This document shows positions 37,079 through 52,000 of a stretch of 64,000 nt of DNA, in pieces; positions within the stretch are counted from its first letter, which is position 1, and each line of letters begins with the position of its first letter. The position numbers and the translations under genes are program-made. Below the pieces are notes generated by a model. The model worked only from the letters and a program-made list of their open reading frames with translations. It ran no database searches and was not told the DNA's origin. This DNA is from Calliphora vicina (Eukaryota; Arthropoda; Insecta; Diptera; Calliphoridae), in the NCBI RefSeq assembly GCF_958450345.1, contig NC_088780.1, positions 96,918,226-96,982,225 on the forward strand, written 5' to 3'.

Positions 37079-40000
37079 GTAAAAACAATTGTGGTAAAAC
37101 CAAAAAAACAAAAATTACATTGTTAAAAATTATGTACAAAACAATTTATCAATTAATTGATTTCCCCCAAATTTCGATAATTAATTTATGCGGTAATGCA
37201 TGCTCACGGAAATTCGTAGAGTTGAGTGCACTGAAATATAGGTATTGTGTTGTTGCTATGGCTGGCTGTAACATGTTTGCCTGCAACATGCAATGTATTT
37301 GCAACCTAAGTATGTGATCAATGTGTGAGTGTGTGAATGTGTTGAGAGTTTGTTAATTTGTAGACATTTCAATCATTCAAGTGTGTTTAACAAGATTATT
37401 CAATTTTAAACAAACAAAGGACTTTAATTTATAAGGCAAACTACCATGTCCAACTATTGCAGCAATTACTGCTTATGAACATTAAGCCCAAGTACTCTCA
37501 AGTCAAATGTGCAACAATCAAACTAATTAGCACCTATTCAAATGAGCAGATATTTCTGAAAGGAAAATAACAAAATTGTTAAGACATAAGTACCCACTAT
37601 GAGCTTATATTTTGTTGATGTTCGTTTTGTATATACTGGCTTAACAGACGACTAAATTACATTTGATCTTAATTAAAAACAATTTAAATTATTATTTACT
37701 TTTTTCCAAAATAAAAATTCCAATTAAAACTTGTTATTTTATTTCTAAATTTCACTAAAATATATTAAAAATTAATAAAATAAAAATTATTGAATGTGAA
37801 TTTTTATTATTCTTGTTTTGAGTTTATTTGCGTTGCATTTGTAGCGGTCAAAATTTGTGTTATAATAAAAATGGCTTAGATTAAAACAATCTAACGGTTT
37901 GTGCATAGTACGTGTGAAATTATTTATGGCCATATACTTTGGACCATAACAATATAATGATGCACTTGGAGAAATTATTAAGCAAATTTGAAGGATTTAT
38001 GTACATTTGAGATTTAGCAAGAAAAAAGATCGTAGAAATCTTATCTATATAAAATATTGTTTCATTAATACAAATTTTAATATATTTATATGGTTTTTAT
38101 ACCCTACACCGTCATATCACAGTGGTGAAGAAATGTTTTTTATACCCTACACCACCATAGTGGGGAGAGTATATTGGGTTAGTGCTGCTGTTTTTTAACG
38201 TGCAAAAATATTGTCCCAACACCCACCAATCTACTCAGGATCACTTTCTGAGTCGATTTAGCGATGTCCATCCGTCCGTCCAAACCTTGTAATCAAACTA
38301 CAGGTCGCAATTTCAAAGATAATTCCACTAAATTTGGTACAGGCGCTTATATTGCCCTATTGAATTTGGCTAGAATCGGTCCATTCTTTCTCCTAGCCCC
38401 CATACGATTGCCCTATCTGAAAATAGTTAAGCTCTCATAAATATCTTAGTTATATAGATATCCAAACCAAATTCAGCAAAAATAAGTTTTATATAAGCCG
38501 AACTAGACTCACTAAATTTTCTGATGATCGGTCCACAATTAGTCATAGCTACCATATAGGTCCACTTCCGAAAATCACTTTATCTAGCAAACATTTTTTA
38601 AAAATAGTGGTCCATAATTGAATTGGTGTAAGGTATCATATGGTCGGTATCTCATGAACTATTGGAGATATTGTCCTAAGGTTTTCACCATTATCAAATA
38701 ATTATATAAAATACCTTTTTTTACTCCTCAGAGGCTCCTCAAACCTTGCCCCCTTTAAAAAATGTTTACGTTTTTTCATACATTACATGCAAAATGGGTA
38801 TATAAGGTTTGTGGAACTTCTGAGAAGTAAATGCAGGCTTATTAAATAAGTATTTATATTAGTGAAGACCTTAGGACTTGAAGATTGCTATTTTAGAAAA
38901 ACTGAATAATTCTTTAGATTCTTCGAACGTTATTTACCTTAAAAACTAAAAAAATTATGATATGATTTTCCATAAAGAAAAATATAAAATTTGACTTAAT
39001 GTAAAATTTAAATGGTTAAAATTTGGTACTTCTATAGATTTAAATGTCCTTAAATCAATTGCATTATAATTGTTGACGTTTTTTACCATGTGATAATAAA
39101 AAAAAACTTTGTAAATCTTTCAGGAACATATAGGGTTATAGAAATATGGAGCTTTTCGAGGATCGGTGATTTGCCTTTTTAGAATTTTTTACTCAAACCT
39201 AACATTTTTTTTTTTAAAGTGGCCAAGTTTGGTTATGTCTGGCGGTGTTATGTCCGCTTAAGTGAGACAAATTTACTTTATATGCTTTTGCATTAAGTTC
39301 TCTAAAGAAGAATTTTTTTTCTACAAACGAAAAAATAAATTATGGTTTTTGGGAAGAAACGTAAAAAATACGGCCCATTTTACATTTTCCAACTTTGGAT
39401 GCGAGTAACTTTTTATAGGAACGAGATAACTGTTAGCAAGTTTGTTTTATTTAGAATCTTATCACCAATATCGCTGATATTTTAAAAATATATTTCGACC
39501 TTCCGTACGCCCGTCGTATCTAAAAAATCATAAAAAGATCGAGCTAAATTTCAACTACACATGTTAGCGCATTTTTTGAAGATCACCTAAAGGACTATTT
39601 ATATTTAAAACAGGATGACCGCCCCGGCTTTGCCCGGTACTAATGTTAGTTCTGCAAGTTTCTCCAAAAAATATCTCTTATTAAGAAAAGTGAGAAGTGA
39701 AACAAAGGCAATATGTATATTAAAAATTACAATTTCCGAATTTTTTATTTTTTTTTACAAACCATCTTTTGAAAATTTCGAATCGAATAAAAAAAAATCA
39801 GACAAATCGCTCCAGTTCTCACGTGATGCCATTACATACAAGGACCATTTCATTTTTATATATATAGATTTGTTTAAAAAATTTGAGTGAATAAATTTGA
39901 GGGGCTACGCACTGGGCTCCATTACCGCTAGGAAGCTGAATAAATGCAAATCAATTCGAAAATGCCTCAGCTCCAACCATGAGAAATTTCGTAATAATAT

Positions 40001-43000
40001 CTGCAATAGTTCCCGATATATCGAATTATTTCCAATAAAAAAAACGTTTCTAAACCACTGTGCATAGTGGGTAGGGTATATTTTTAACGTGCTGATGTTT
40101 GTATCGTGCAAAGATATTGTCTTAACACCCACCTTAAAGTTTACCAATCTGCACAGGATCACCTTCTGAGTCTATTAAGCGATGTCCGTCCGTCTGTTTA
40201 ATTTTTTCTTCTTTTTTATATGAAAACTTTTCGGTTTTGGGGGTTGGGGGAGAATTCCTATTTCAGCCACTCTGGATCAGCCCCTGAATTCCGTATTTTG
40301 CTTCTTCAGAAAAATTAAAATGAAAATTACTTTCGGAATGAAACCACTTTCAGTTTTTTAAGAGGAATAGATATCTGATTGTAATTATTTGGTTTTCTAA
40401 AAATTTTAATCAGTTTCTGTACCAAACCTTCACATTTGTTTTAATATGATAAACTCTGTCAAATTAAAATCAGAAATACAGAATTATGAAATATTTTTGG
40501 AATTAATAAAGTACACGGAATCTGAAGAACCTAAAACGAAATCGATCGGAATAAAAATTATGGAATTGAAACCATTCCGAACAAAATGTCTGACAGGAGC
40601 CCATATATATGGTAGTTATGATTACGATGAACATATTTTTTTTTAAGAAGGAGAAAAATCTTTTCTCAAGCTGTTGTTTTCATATAAAAATTGCTTTTAC
40701 CGGTAAAATATAGCTTTAAGATACACGATAAGATAGTAGAATTATTGTAAAAATAAAAATTTTTACAAATAAGAACATTTGTATGGGGTCTAGGTGAAAT
40801 AATGGACCGATTTCAGCCAGTTTCAATAGGCTTCGTCCTTTTCGTCCCGAAAAAATAATATGTACCAAATTTGATCGAAATATCTTCAAAATGGACAGCC
40901 AGCCGACCAGCCAGACGGACGGACGGTGATTCTAAGTCGATCGGTATACTTTAAGGTGGGTGTTAGTCTAATATTTTTGGGCGTTACAAACATCTGCACA
41001 AACGCATTATACCTACTATGGTGGTAGGGTATAAAAATATAATTTGTACTTTAAAATGTCACAAAAAACAGAAAAATAACAAAAACTTCAAAAAGATAAA
41101 AAACGTTTTAAAATTCAGTTTTACTTTTACAAAATGAACATGAAAAATAACTAATTATAATATTTTTCAAAGGAATAAATTTGCTTGTTTTTATTTTGTT
41201 TTAAATATTCTTTAATATCTGTACAGTTTTGTTCATAATATAATTTTCTAATTAAAATTACTTTAATGGTATCTTTGTCTTTATTTGAGTTTTTTACACT
41301 TGTCCAAATATTGTTTAAAACAGTTGAGGCATTTGACCCAGTAAATATAGAAAAAACTCTACAAATTTAAGAATATCTACAATAGCAAACTTTTTTCTTG
41401 AAAATGTTTGAAAAAAGATTTTTTATTTTTCTAAACTCGTATAATTTTCAATAAGTTCTGTTGTTTTTATTTCATTATAAAACGAATAAGAAATTGTAGT
41501 CAGTCAAGCCCTACTATGTGATACCCTACACCGCTTTGACAAATGAGTACAAACAGAGCGTCATATGCGGGAAGTTTTGCATTACTTTTTCAATTTTACA
41601 AAAAGTGCCGCTGAAGCACAGCGATTACTCAACGACGCTTATGGTGAATGTGTTTCATCGGTTTCAACGTGAGAGTGATAATTTGTGCGGTTCAGAATTG
41701 GTGATTTCGACACGGAATACAAATATCGCCAAGAATTGGAGGCATTAATCCATGAAAATTGTTGTCAAACTCTACAAGAGTTAGTAAAGTCATTGTAAGC
41801 TACTCAATCACCTATTTCAAAACGTTTGCAAGCACCAGGATTCATCCAATAGCTGAGAAATTGGGTATCATACGAATTAAAGCAGAGAGATCTTGAAAGA
41901 TGATTCTGTATCTCCGAAATGATTTTTGAACGCTATAAAAGAAAATCATTTTTTCTCCGAATCATTACTTGCGATGAATGTATCCATTACGATAACCCGA
42001 AGCGTAAGAGATCGTATGTGAAGACGGACCAACTAGCCGAATCAACACCAACGCCAAATATCCATGACGCAAAGGTAATGCTCTGTATATGATGTGACCA
42101 AGGGGTTCCGAGCTGCTGAAATCTGGCCGGACCATGAAAGGGAACCTGTACCGAATGCAACCGATTCGTTTGAAGAGAGTATTGGCCGAAAAACCTCCAG
42201 AATATTCGGGAAGCCATGAAACCGTAATATTCCAATATGACAATGCTCGATCACATTATGCAATAACTGAAAATATATATATTTCAGAGCACTTACCAAG
42301 AAATTTGGACAATTGCCCAATTTCTGGAAAACAATTTTTGAACCCCAGTTTTTGAAAAACATACCAAAAATATATAAATATCTAGATAAAGATCTTGACA
42401 AAAAAATATCCACAAAAATAACTTAGTTCTTCTTTTATAAATACTCTTCAATAGTAGTAGTCTGTGATCTTTTTAATATATCCTATAGAATAGAATTTTT
42501 ATTTTATTTACTTTTACTGGTTTAAAACCAAAAAGGCTGTATCAAAAAGGTAGTAAGTGCTAATAACTTCTGTTTTCTTTCAATAAATATAAGTAAACAA
42601 TATATTTTATTTTAAATGTTAAAACTTAAATTTAATTTGTCATCTATTAAATAAGACCAGTAATTTAAAAGTGGGTAAATACATTAAAAATGTATCATAA
42701 ATAAAATTGACAGAAAACAATGTTCCAATTGAAACAAAACGAATGCATTAAAATGAAAGTTCTTTATTTATATTGAAAAGTTGTTCATATGGTAAGAGTA
42801 TCAAATTTCAACGAAATTTTTCGGCTGTTGCGGTTAGACTAGTTTTTGAAATGTTGTTTGTTTTGATGGGGTTATTTGATCTGTTACCGTGATCCATTTA
42901 ATATACAGCATTTGGTTTGTTCCTGGAACTGAACTTAAGGTAGAAATACTAGATGTATCGTAGAGGAAATGTATCTCTCTTTTCATTTTCCTTAGGAATT

Positions 43001-46000
43001 TCATAATGAATTTAAAAAAAAAAAACTGATGGATGATTACTATGAACTTATTAATGCTATGTACTGTGGTTCCAAATCAAAATTTGACTTTATCGGTCAT
43101 AAATGTTTAATTTATAAATGTATCTCCACAAGTTGCGCTCCAAATAAGTTTTATATATACAAAATTCATATCACCAAATTTTGTTACGATCGGTCCATAA
43201 TTAGTCATAGCTCCCATATAGACACGCTTCCGAAAATCACTTTAACGTGCATAAATCGCTTAAAAATGTTGGTATACTCACAAAATTCAACATAGTAAAC
43301 TTTCATATAGACACAAATCACACGACCTAATTTCATGGTGATCGGTCCATAAATGGTCATAGCCCCCATATAAGGCCCACTTCCGAAAATCACTCAAAAC
43401 TATAAATTATTGAAATTTTAAAAGAAAAATGTTTTTGCTCTTTTACTTAGTGTAGGTTATTATACTTTCTTACTTGTTTTATATAGAATTTGTGTCTCCG
43501 ATTCCAAAAAAATTGTTTAAAAGATCAATATAAACTTTTTTTCAAGTTACAGTAGGGTCTAGACATATAAAAATCAGTAATAAAAAAATTTACGTTTATA
43601 TGTGGATTTTGTGTTTCTGAATCAAAACCAAAAAAATTAAAAAGATCTGCATTAACTATTAACGATTCTTCGACATTTTTTAGAAAACGGTTTCTGGTTT
43701 CTTCGAAAAATGCAATTTAATATAAACCGGTTTTCGTTTCGGTTTTTTAATAACAACCGTTTACCCGTTTTTTTTTTGGAAAAAAGAAGAAAAAAGTTTT
43801 ATTTATTAAAAAAATAGTTATTAAAATGAAAACAGTTCATTGAAAAACAAAGCAAAAGAAAAATGATATCATATAATTATGATAAAGAATAAACAGGTAT
43901 TCTAATAACAAAAAATAAAATAATTTCAAAAAATAATTTAAAAAAAAAATTGTTTGAAATTAAAATTAATTTTTTTCTAAAATTGGTTGATATTTTATGA
44001 ATTTTGTTTAATTTCAAATGTCAACAACTACGTAAGGTTTTAGAAAAACAAATTGGGAAAAATATCTATAACCTAAGTCACCTAAGGCATTTGGGTCATA
44101 TTTGACCTGGAGAACTAATCTTGAATTTTAGATACGCAATTAAGTTAAATGTTTTCAGAGCTTTGGTACCATAATACCTTCTGAACATTATATTTGTTTG
44201 AAAACTGTAATTCCCCAGTTAGATACCAAATCTAGTTTTTCTTATCCTTCATAAGGTCTTTGGGTCAAATTAGACGGATTTTGAAATTAAAATTGAATTT
44301 TTTCAAAAGGTGGGTGGTTGATATTTGTCATATTTTTTTACTTTTAATTAATTTCCAATGTCAAAAACTACGTTAGGTTTAAAAAAAATTGGCAAAAAAA
44401 ATATATATTTTCTTTTTGGATCAAATTTTACCCGAAAATCGTTAACTTCAGCAAATTTTAACACATTATAAAGGCTAAAATAATCACTTAAGAATAAAAC
44501 GATTTATAGTACATCGGTTTTTTTTAAAGTTACATTTTTTAATACACTAAAATCCATAAAAACACACTTTTAGAAAAAACAGGCTATTCGAGGATAAAAA
44601 CCAGGAATCTTCGATATCGAAATGTGAACTTCTCAAAAAAAACCGAAACCGACTTAACCAAAAAACCGGGCCGATCACCCTACTAGATACATATATAAAA
44701 ATCAATAATAGAAAAATCAATGTTTTTATGTGGATTTCTTTTCTCTGAATTATTTTATTAATTTTAAGAAAATAATTACATAAATATTTTAACAAAAACT
44801 AATTTTAATAATATGGTAAACTACTTTAAGAATATAATTATTTTTTTGATAACTATTCGTCCAAATTATCAGTATCATTATTCAAAGTATTACAGTACGC
44901 TTGAAACAGTTTTCCCATTTTACACTTCACTTTCAAATGTTTTTTTCTGACCATTATTTAAGAAAGAATTCTGACCAGTATATACAAATTTGTCATGATA
45001 CTAATGGTACTAATTTTGACACATACAAACTTTGGCACATTATACAACTGTTAAGTGTTTTTACATCTTTCAAAAAAGTATTTTCGTTGAGTAGTGTAAT
45101 TGATAATAATAGTATACAGCATATATTAGGTTGAGTTTATTATACTTAAATAGTTCATGAAATTAAAACTCATACCTGCCTTAAGACAAAATTAAAAAAA
45201 AAATAATATTTCTAAAAATTCCATTGCGTAAAAACTAAAAAAAAGTATTTCGTATTTTTTTATACAGACATTCCCCAGAAGTTTCTTTAAATGATGTATA
45301 TAGTCATTGGACGGGCTTCGACGGTCTTTTTATTGGCAAGCTATATAATATTCTTAGAAAACAAAAATATCAGTATATTTGAGACCCAAGTTTAAAGGAG
45401 AAAATGGAGAGGCCCATAAATATAAGATATATACTTAATAAAAGCTTATATCAATATTTATCCATTTTTTGAAGTATGCATTTCTATATGGTAAAAAATT
45501 TAGATATATATTAATTTAGTAAAGGAGTAAAATATTAAAAAAAATTACCGAAAATATGATTCAAGATTTTTTGAACTTCTGGTGCATCTGTCGAGAAAAC
45601 GAAATGTCCAATTGAAAAACCCATTTGTATTGGAGGAGAGCAGATTGTCAGCTTCCGAGAAAATATCGTTTTTCCAAATTCTGAAGATACTGATTTTTAT
45701 AATTTTGTCCACCTAGATTTTGATTTAGAACCACAGTGCAATGTAATGGTAATAAAATTGAGTAAAGTTGAAAATGGGTACTAAATGCATAACAGCTTAT
45801 TTTCTATATGAAAGCCAAAGAAATTTGCACACGATCCATTTTGAAAACTATAAAACCTGTCACACATTTTGTTCGGAATGATTTCAATTCCGTAGTTATA
45901 CCCTACACCACCATAGTGGGGAGGGTATAATGCGTTTGTGCAGATGTTTGTAACGCCCAAAATTATTAGTCTAACACCCACCTTATACCGTATACCAAGT

Positions 46001-49000
46001 ATACCGATCGACTTAGAATCACTTTCTGAGTCGATTAAACGATATCCGTCCGTCTGGTCAGCTGGCTGGCTGTCCATGTAAACCTTGTGCGCAGAGTACA
46101 GGTCGCAGTTTTGAAGATATTTCGATGAAATTTGGTACATATTATTTTTTCGGCTCAAGGACCAAGCTTATTGAAACTGGCTGAAATCGGTCCATTATTT
46201 CACCTAGCACCCATACAAATGTGCTCCCGAAATTGGACTTTATCGGTCATAATTCCACTCCAAATAAGTTTTATATACACAAAATTCATGTCACCAAATT
46301 TTGTTATGATCGGTCCATAATTAGTCATAGCTCCCATATAGACCCGCTTCCGAAAATCACTTTAACGTGCATAAATCTCTTAAAAATGTTGGCAATCACT
46401 CAAAATTCAACATAAATAACTTTCGTATAGACATAAATCACGCGACCTAATTTCATGGTGATCGGTCCATAATTGGTCATAGCCCCCCCGAAAATCACTC
46501 AAAAATATAAATTATTGAAATTTTAAAAGAAAAATGTTTTTGCTCTTTTACTTAGTGTAGGGTATTATATGGTCGGGCTTGACCGACCATACTTTCTTAC
46601 TTGTTTTTATTTCGATCGATATCGTTTTAGGTTCTTCAGATTCCGTGTAATTTATTAACTCCAAAAATATTTCATACATAATTCTGTATTTCTGATTTTA
46701 ATTTGACAGAGTGTTTAATACTAAAACGATTTTAGAAAAACAAATAATTACAAGAAAATATCTATTCAATTTTGAAAACTTTAAGAAATTTTCGTTTTAC
46801 TTTTTCTGAAGAAGCGAAATACGTAATTAATTCCACTTTCGATCGGAATGGAATTCTGTGACAGTCCTGTATGGAACCAGTGGAGATATTAAGTAATATA
46901 TTGAACATTCGCTAGACAAAGCTATCAAATGATGATTGTGATAGCTTGTTATAAAGTAGTTTTTGGAGATACATTGATTTCTTTTCAAATAAACAGTATT
47001 AAACAGTAATCACTTATTTTAAACTTTTTTCAAAATGCCACACACTTTCATTAAGAATTCATTAGTTCAAAAAAACGTTTAATTGCTTCCATATAAACAA
47101 TTCTGGTTCTTTTTCAACTTTTTAGTGAAATCAATTTCGTACATCAAGAACACGATGATGCTTCAAAAGATCTTGAGGGCTACCTTAACAATCCCATAAA
47201 TGCGTATCGTTTGATAAAACGTCTCTACAGAGATTGGCCAACATTTGAAGAGTCTGTTACGGTTGATGCCACACGTACAAGTAAATTTGAGACACATACT
47301 TTGTTTTGTTTGCGAAATCGTAAAAATGATTTTTTTGTATTTCCCTTTAGATTATTTAGAGAATTTGATTGAAATGAAACAAAATCTAAGTTTTCCCACA
47401 CAAAATGATATGGTTGGTTCCACATTGGCCTTGGTGCGCTTACAGGAAACATATCAATTGGATGTCTCACAAGTGGCTAGTGGCATATTAAATGGTGTAA
47501 AATATGGGTGAGTGTGGAGATGTGTTTGATAACATGATGATGATGATGATGATGATGATGAAGATGAAGATTTGTAGATGTTAATCCGCTAATTGTGTGT
47601 TTAAATTACTTGAATACAAAAAACAAAAAAATTTTAGTTCCTCTATGTCATGGCAAGATTGTTATTTAGTTGGTGAATATTTGTTTGCCATGCAAGATTA
47701 TAATCATACTATACCTTGGCTCAAACAGTCTACAAAAATGTTGATGGCTGGTGATTTTAGTGATGATGAGATGACTTTGGAGTTTATAGAAATAATTGCC
47801 GAATATCATAAAACAATAGGTAAGTAGTTAGTTATGTATGTACTTAGTAAAGTCAATGCAATCATGATAATTTGGTAAATAGAGAAAAAATAATTTAAAA
47901 CTTGTAGGAAACAGTATTTTTCTTAAGTTAAATCACTAATAGTATTTATACCCTACACCACCATTTGTGCTGATGTTTGTAAAACTGTCTAAAATCATTC
48001 AGGAAAATAAATTATTGAAATTTTAAAAGAAAAATATTTTTGTCGGGCTTGACCAGTCATACTTTCTTACTTGTTTTTTATTACAATCACTTTCTAATAT
48101 ACTTTGCATTACGACAACTATATTAGAACATTATGAAACCCAACTTATAAACGAAACCGTGTAACTCATAAAGACCAAGGAAAGGTTAAACTATCTGCAA
48201 TAGAATTAGAATGATTATCAAATTAATAATAAACATGTAAGAAAGTATTGTCGGTCAAGCCCGACCATACAATACCCTACACTAAGTAAAAGAGCAACAA
48301 AATTTTTCTTTTAAAATTTCAATAATATATATTTTTGAGTGATTTTCGGAAGTGGGCCTTATACGGAAGCTGTGACCAATTATGGACCGATCACTATGAA
48401 ATTGGGTCGTGTGATTTATGTCTATATGAAAGTTAACTATGTTGATTTTTGTGAGTATACCAACATTTTTAAGCGATTTATGCACATTAAAGTGATTTTC
48501 GAAAGCGGGTCTATTTGGGAGCTATGACTAATTATGGACCGATCGTAGCAAAATTTGGTGACATGAATTTTGTATATATAAAACTTAATTGGAGCGGAAC
48601 TTGTGGAGATACATAAATGAATTAAACATTTATGACCGATAAAGTATAATTTCGGAAGTACATTTGTATGGGGGCTAGGTGAAATAATGGACCGAGTTCA
48701 GCTAATTTCAATAGCCTTGGTCCTTCGGCCGAAAAAATAATATGCACCAAATTTGATTGAAATATCTTCAAAATTGCGACCTGTACTCTGCGCACAAGGT
48801 TTACATGGACAGCCAGGCAGCCGACCAGCCAGCTAGGCGGACGGACGGACATCGTTTAATCGGCTCAGAAAGTGATTCTAAGTCGATCGGTATACTTTAA
48901 GGTTGGGCGTTACAAACATCTGCACAAACGCATTATACCTTCCCCATTATGGTGGTGTAGGGCATAGACAACAACTAGATAGGTAACTGAGAGCCAAAAA

Positions 49001-52000
49001 CCTAAGTCTGTTGTCAGAAACCTAATTCATGAGAATGTATTGCATGTATTTTGTATCACCCGTATGTGTGATTTTACTCTCTACTTCCGTTCTATGCGTT
49101 TATTCTATGATGTATAATTGTATAATTGTCAAACATTTTTTTATTTTTTTTAAATATTTTTTTTTCGAAATACATATTGAAGAAATAGCTATGTAACTAA
49201 ACTATTTGGGACACATTTTGCTAAGAACTAAAGGTAATAAGTTACATGGATGATAAAAAACACCTGCCTGGCCAAAATGTAAAATTTTGACCCTCTAACT
49301 GAGAGAGTTATCGACCGAGAGTTTCATCCCGATCGGAAGGCATCGATTTCAAAAGTTGGTTCACTTGACATGAAATACCCCATATATATAACCCCTTGTT
49401 CATAATGAAATTTTAAATTTATAAAACTAATTTTGTACCTATATATTAGAGTGGGACCGATTTGAAATTGTCGGATTTCAAAGAAATTTTGTTTTTGGTC
49501 ACAAATTTGTTAAAATTATTACTTAAAATTATATTTCGAAGCCTATTCTATAATAACGCAGGTCTAAAATGATATTGGTGCCGCCAACTAGCTACTCAAT
49601 CAGCAATTTAAAAACGTTTGCGAGCAAGAGGATTCATCCAAAAACAAGGGAATTGGTTAACATACGAATTGAAGATGAGACGAGAAACCTTGAAAGACGA
49701 TATTGCATGTCCGAAATGAGTACGAACGCTATAAAAGAAAATAATTTTTTCCCCGCTTCATTACTTGCTATGAAAAATGTATCCATTACGATAACCCGAA
49801 GCATAATAGAACGTACGTGAAGCTCGTCCATCCAGCCGAATCGACACCAAAGCAAAATATCTGCGGCGATTAGGTAATGCTCTGTATTTTGTGGGGGCAA
49901 AAGGGTCCTATCTATTATTAGCTGCTGAAATCTAACCACACCATAAAAGAAACCTGTACCGAATGCAACTGATTCGTTTAAATACATATGCCACCAGACA
50001 TGAAATATTCCATCATGACAACGCTCGATCACATGTTGCAATACCTTTTAAAAAGTATTTATAGTCAAGACCGTGTCCCTTCCGACTAACTACTACTTGT
50101 TTCGACCTACACAGAACTCTCACTCTTGGATACACTTCACTTTGGAACATAGTATCCGATATTGGCTTGATTCGTTATTGGCTTCAAAAGATGAGCAGTT
50201 CTTTTTGCTTGGAATCCATATGTTGCCAGAAAGATGGGAAAAGGTCATAGCTAACAATGTCCAATACTTTGAATAAATGATTCAATTTTCTAGAAATTGC
50301 AGGTGTAAAAAATAAACCATTTTATATTTTATTAAATTATTTTACAGGTTAGAAATTATTTTTTTAAGATTTTCCTCGATTGAGGTCCTTAGGACAATTC
50401 CGAGCGATACTCCAGCAGTATTCTGGTATCTATCTTCCATCGCTTTTAAATTCAGATGGAAACTTTCTCCATCCACGATTTTAAGGAAACTTGTCTTAAT
50501 GCAGATAGTGTACTTTGATGATCATAAGTACAACATATAAGATTTATAAAGCTAATTAAAAGGTACATAACTAATTCCTCGTACCTTTCAGCCTTTTGAT
50601 TTTGTGAACAACGGCAACAAAATATTTCCAAGCCGTTGCTTCTAAATCATTCATTGAATGAATCGTTGTCTTTTATTAAAAGTCATATTTGTGGACCATT
50701 AAAAATATCAGATTTTAGCTTTTCCGTAATCAAACCTGGAAACTTTCTTGAAAGAAAGGCAAGATATGGACCAGTTTAATCTAATGCGTTAACAAAAGTC
50801 CCAATTTGATAGTATTTTATTCATTGATTTTATGAACACATTTCTTCTGTATTTTTTTAATCAGTTCGGTTAATAAACTAAAATATATATATTTACGAAA
50901 TATATTTAAGTAAATTGAAATTATTATCTTAAATTATTGCATCCATTTAAAGTTGATTTCTTTTAGGTGACTTTAAATCAGCCATGGAACTCATCAGTTA
51001 CATACTCAGCAAAGATGAGACACGACAAAGTGCTTTGGAAACTAAAGTGTATTTGCAGCAAGTCATAAGTGAGGGCAAACTGGAGGGGCTAATGTATCAA
51101 AATATTTCCAACCAAAATCACTATCATGTAAGTTTTCTTAAAAAACAAAAACGTTTAACAAGCCAACATTAATTTACAATTCCCTCCAATAGAACACCAA
51201 TGAATATAAACTGTATGAAAAAGTGTGCCGTGGCGAATTTGAGCACTTGTCCAAACAGCAGCAAAGTCGTTTGGTCTGTAGACATCACACCAACAATCAT
51301 CCTTATCGTTTGCTGCAGCCCTTTAAGCTCGAGGAGTTATCGTTAGATCCTTATATCGTATTTGTGCACAATGTTATAAGTGATCACCAAATGGAGGTCA
51401 TTAAAGAAATGGCTCAACCTTATATGCAAAGATCAACAGTGTTTTCAAAAGATGGCGGTCATTCGGAAGTCACTTATTATCGTACTAGTAAAACCGCTTG
51501 GTTCAAATATGCTTATCACAATTACACCACACAGTGGTTAAGGCATGTGAATCATTTGACGGGGCTTAATACAGACAATGCAGAAGATTTGCAAATAGCT
51601 AATTATGGCTTGGGCGGACATTATGAGCCACATTTTGATTTCTTTACGGTATGAGAAATATTCCTTATACTACATACATAAGTATGTTAACATTTTCATT
51701 GCAGGATGATTTTACTACCTATGAAAAGGAGGGAAATCGTATTTCTACCGCTATTTTCTATGTAAGTATAATCTAATTTTGATTGTAATTGATATAAATA
51801 TGGTTGAATTTCCCTCCAGCTCGCCGACGTGGAGGAAGGTGGTGGCACTGCCTTTCCTTTTTTAAATATTTTGGTGAAACCCCGCAAAGGTGCCATGTTA
51901 TTTTGGTATAATCTACATGCCTCAGGTGATGGTGACTATCGCACCAAACATGCTGCTTGTCCCGTACTGAAGGGCTCAAAATGGAGTAAGTTTTGTGATG

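Noticed and set aside
37063..37317. 84-codon cysteine-rich open frame just after gene 2 exon 1
   Set aside because: Starts across the exon 1 donor in another frame and reads into intron 1. No family resemblance or upstream signal peptide.
41965..42413. Overlapping minus-strand open frames of 82-123 codons
   Set aside because: Antisense shadows of the dead mariner transposase on the plus strand.
5555..46415. Recurring small open frames with GHKCLIYKCIS and NKFYIYKIHVTKFCYDRSI, at 5555, 22447, 43029 and 46221
   Set aside because: They recur because they lie in RepA modules. Their frame is broken in other copies, and they lack start context and family homology.
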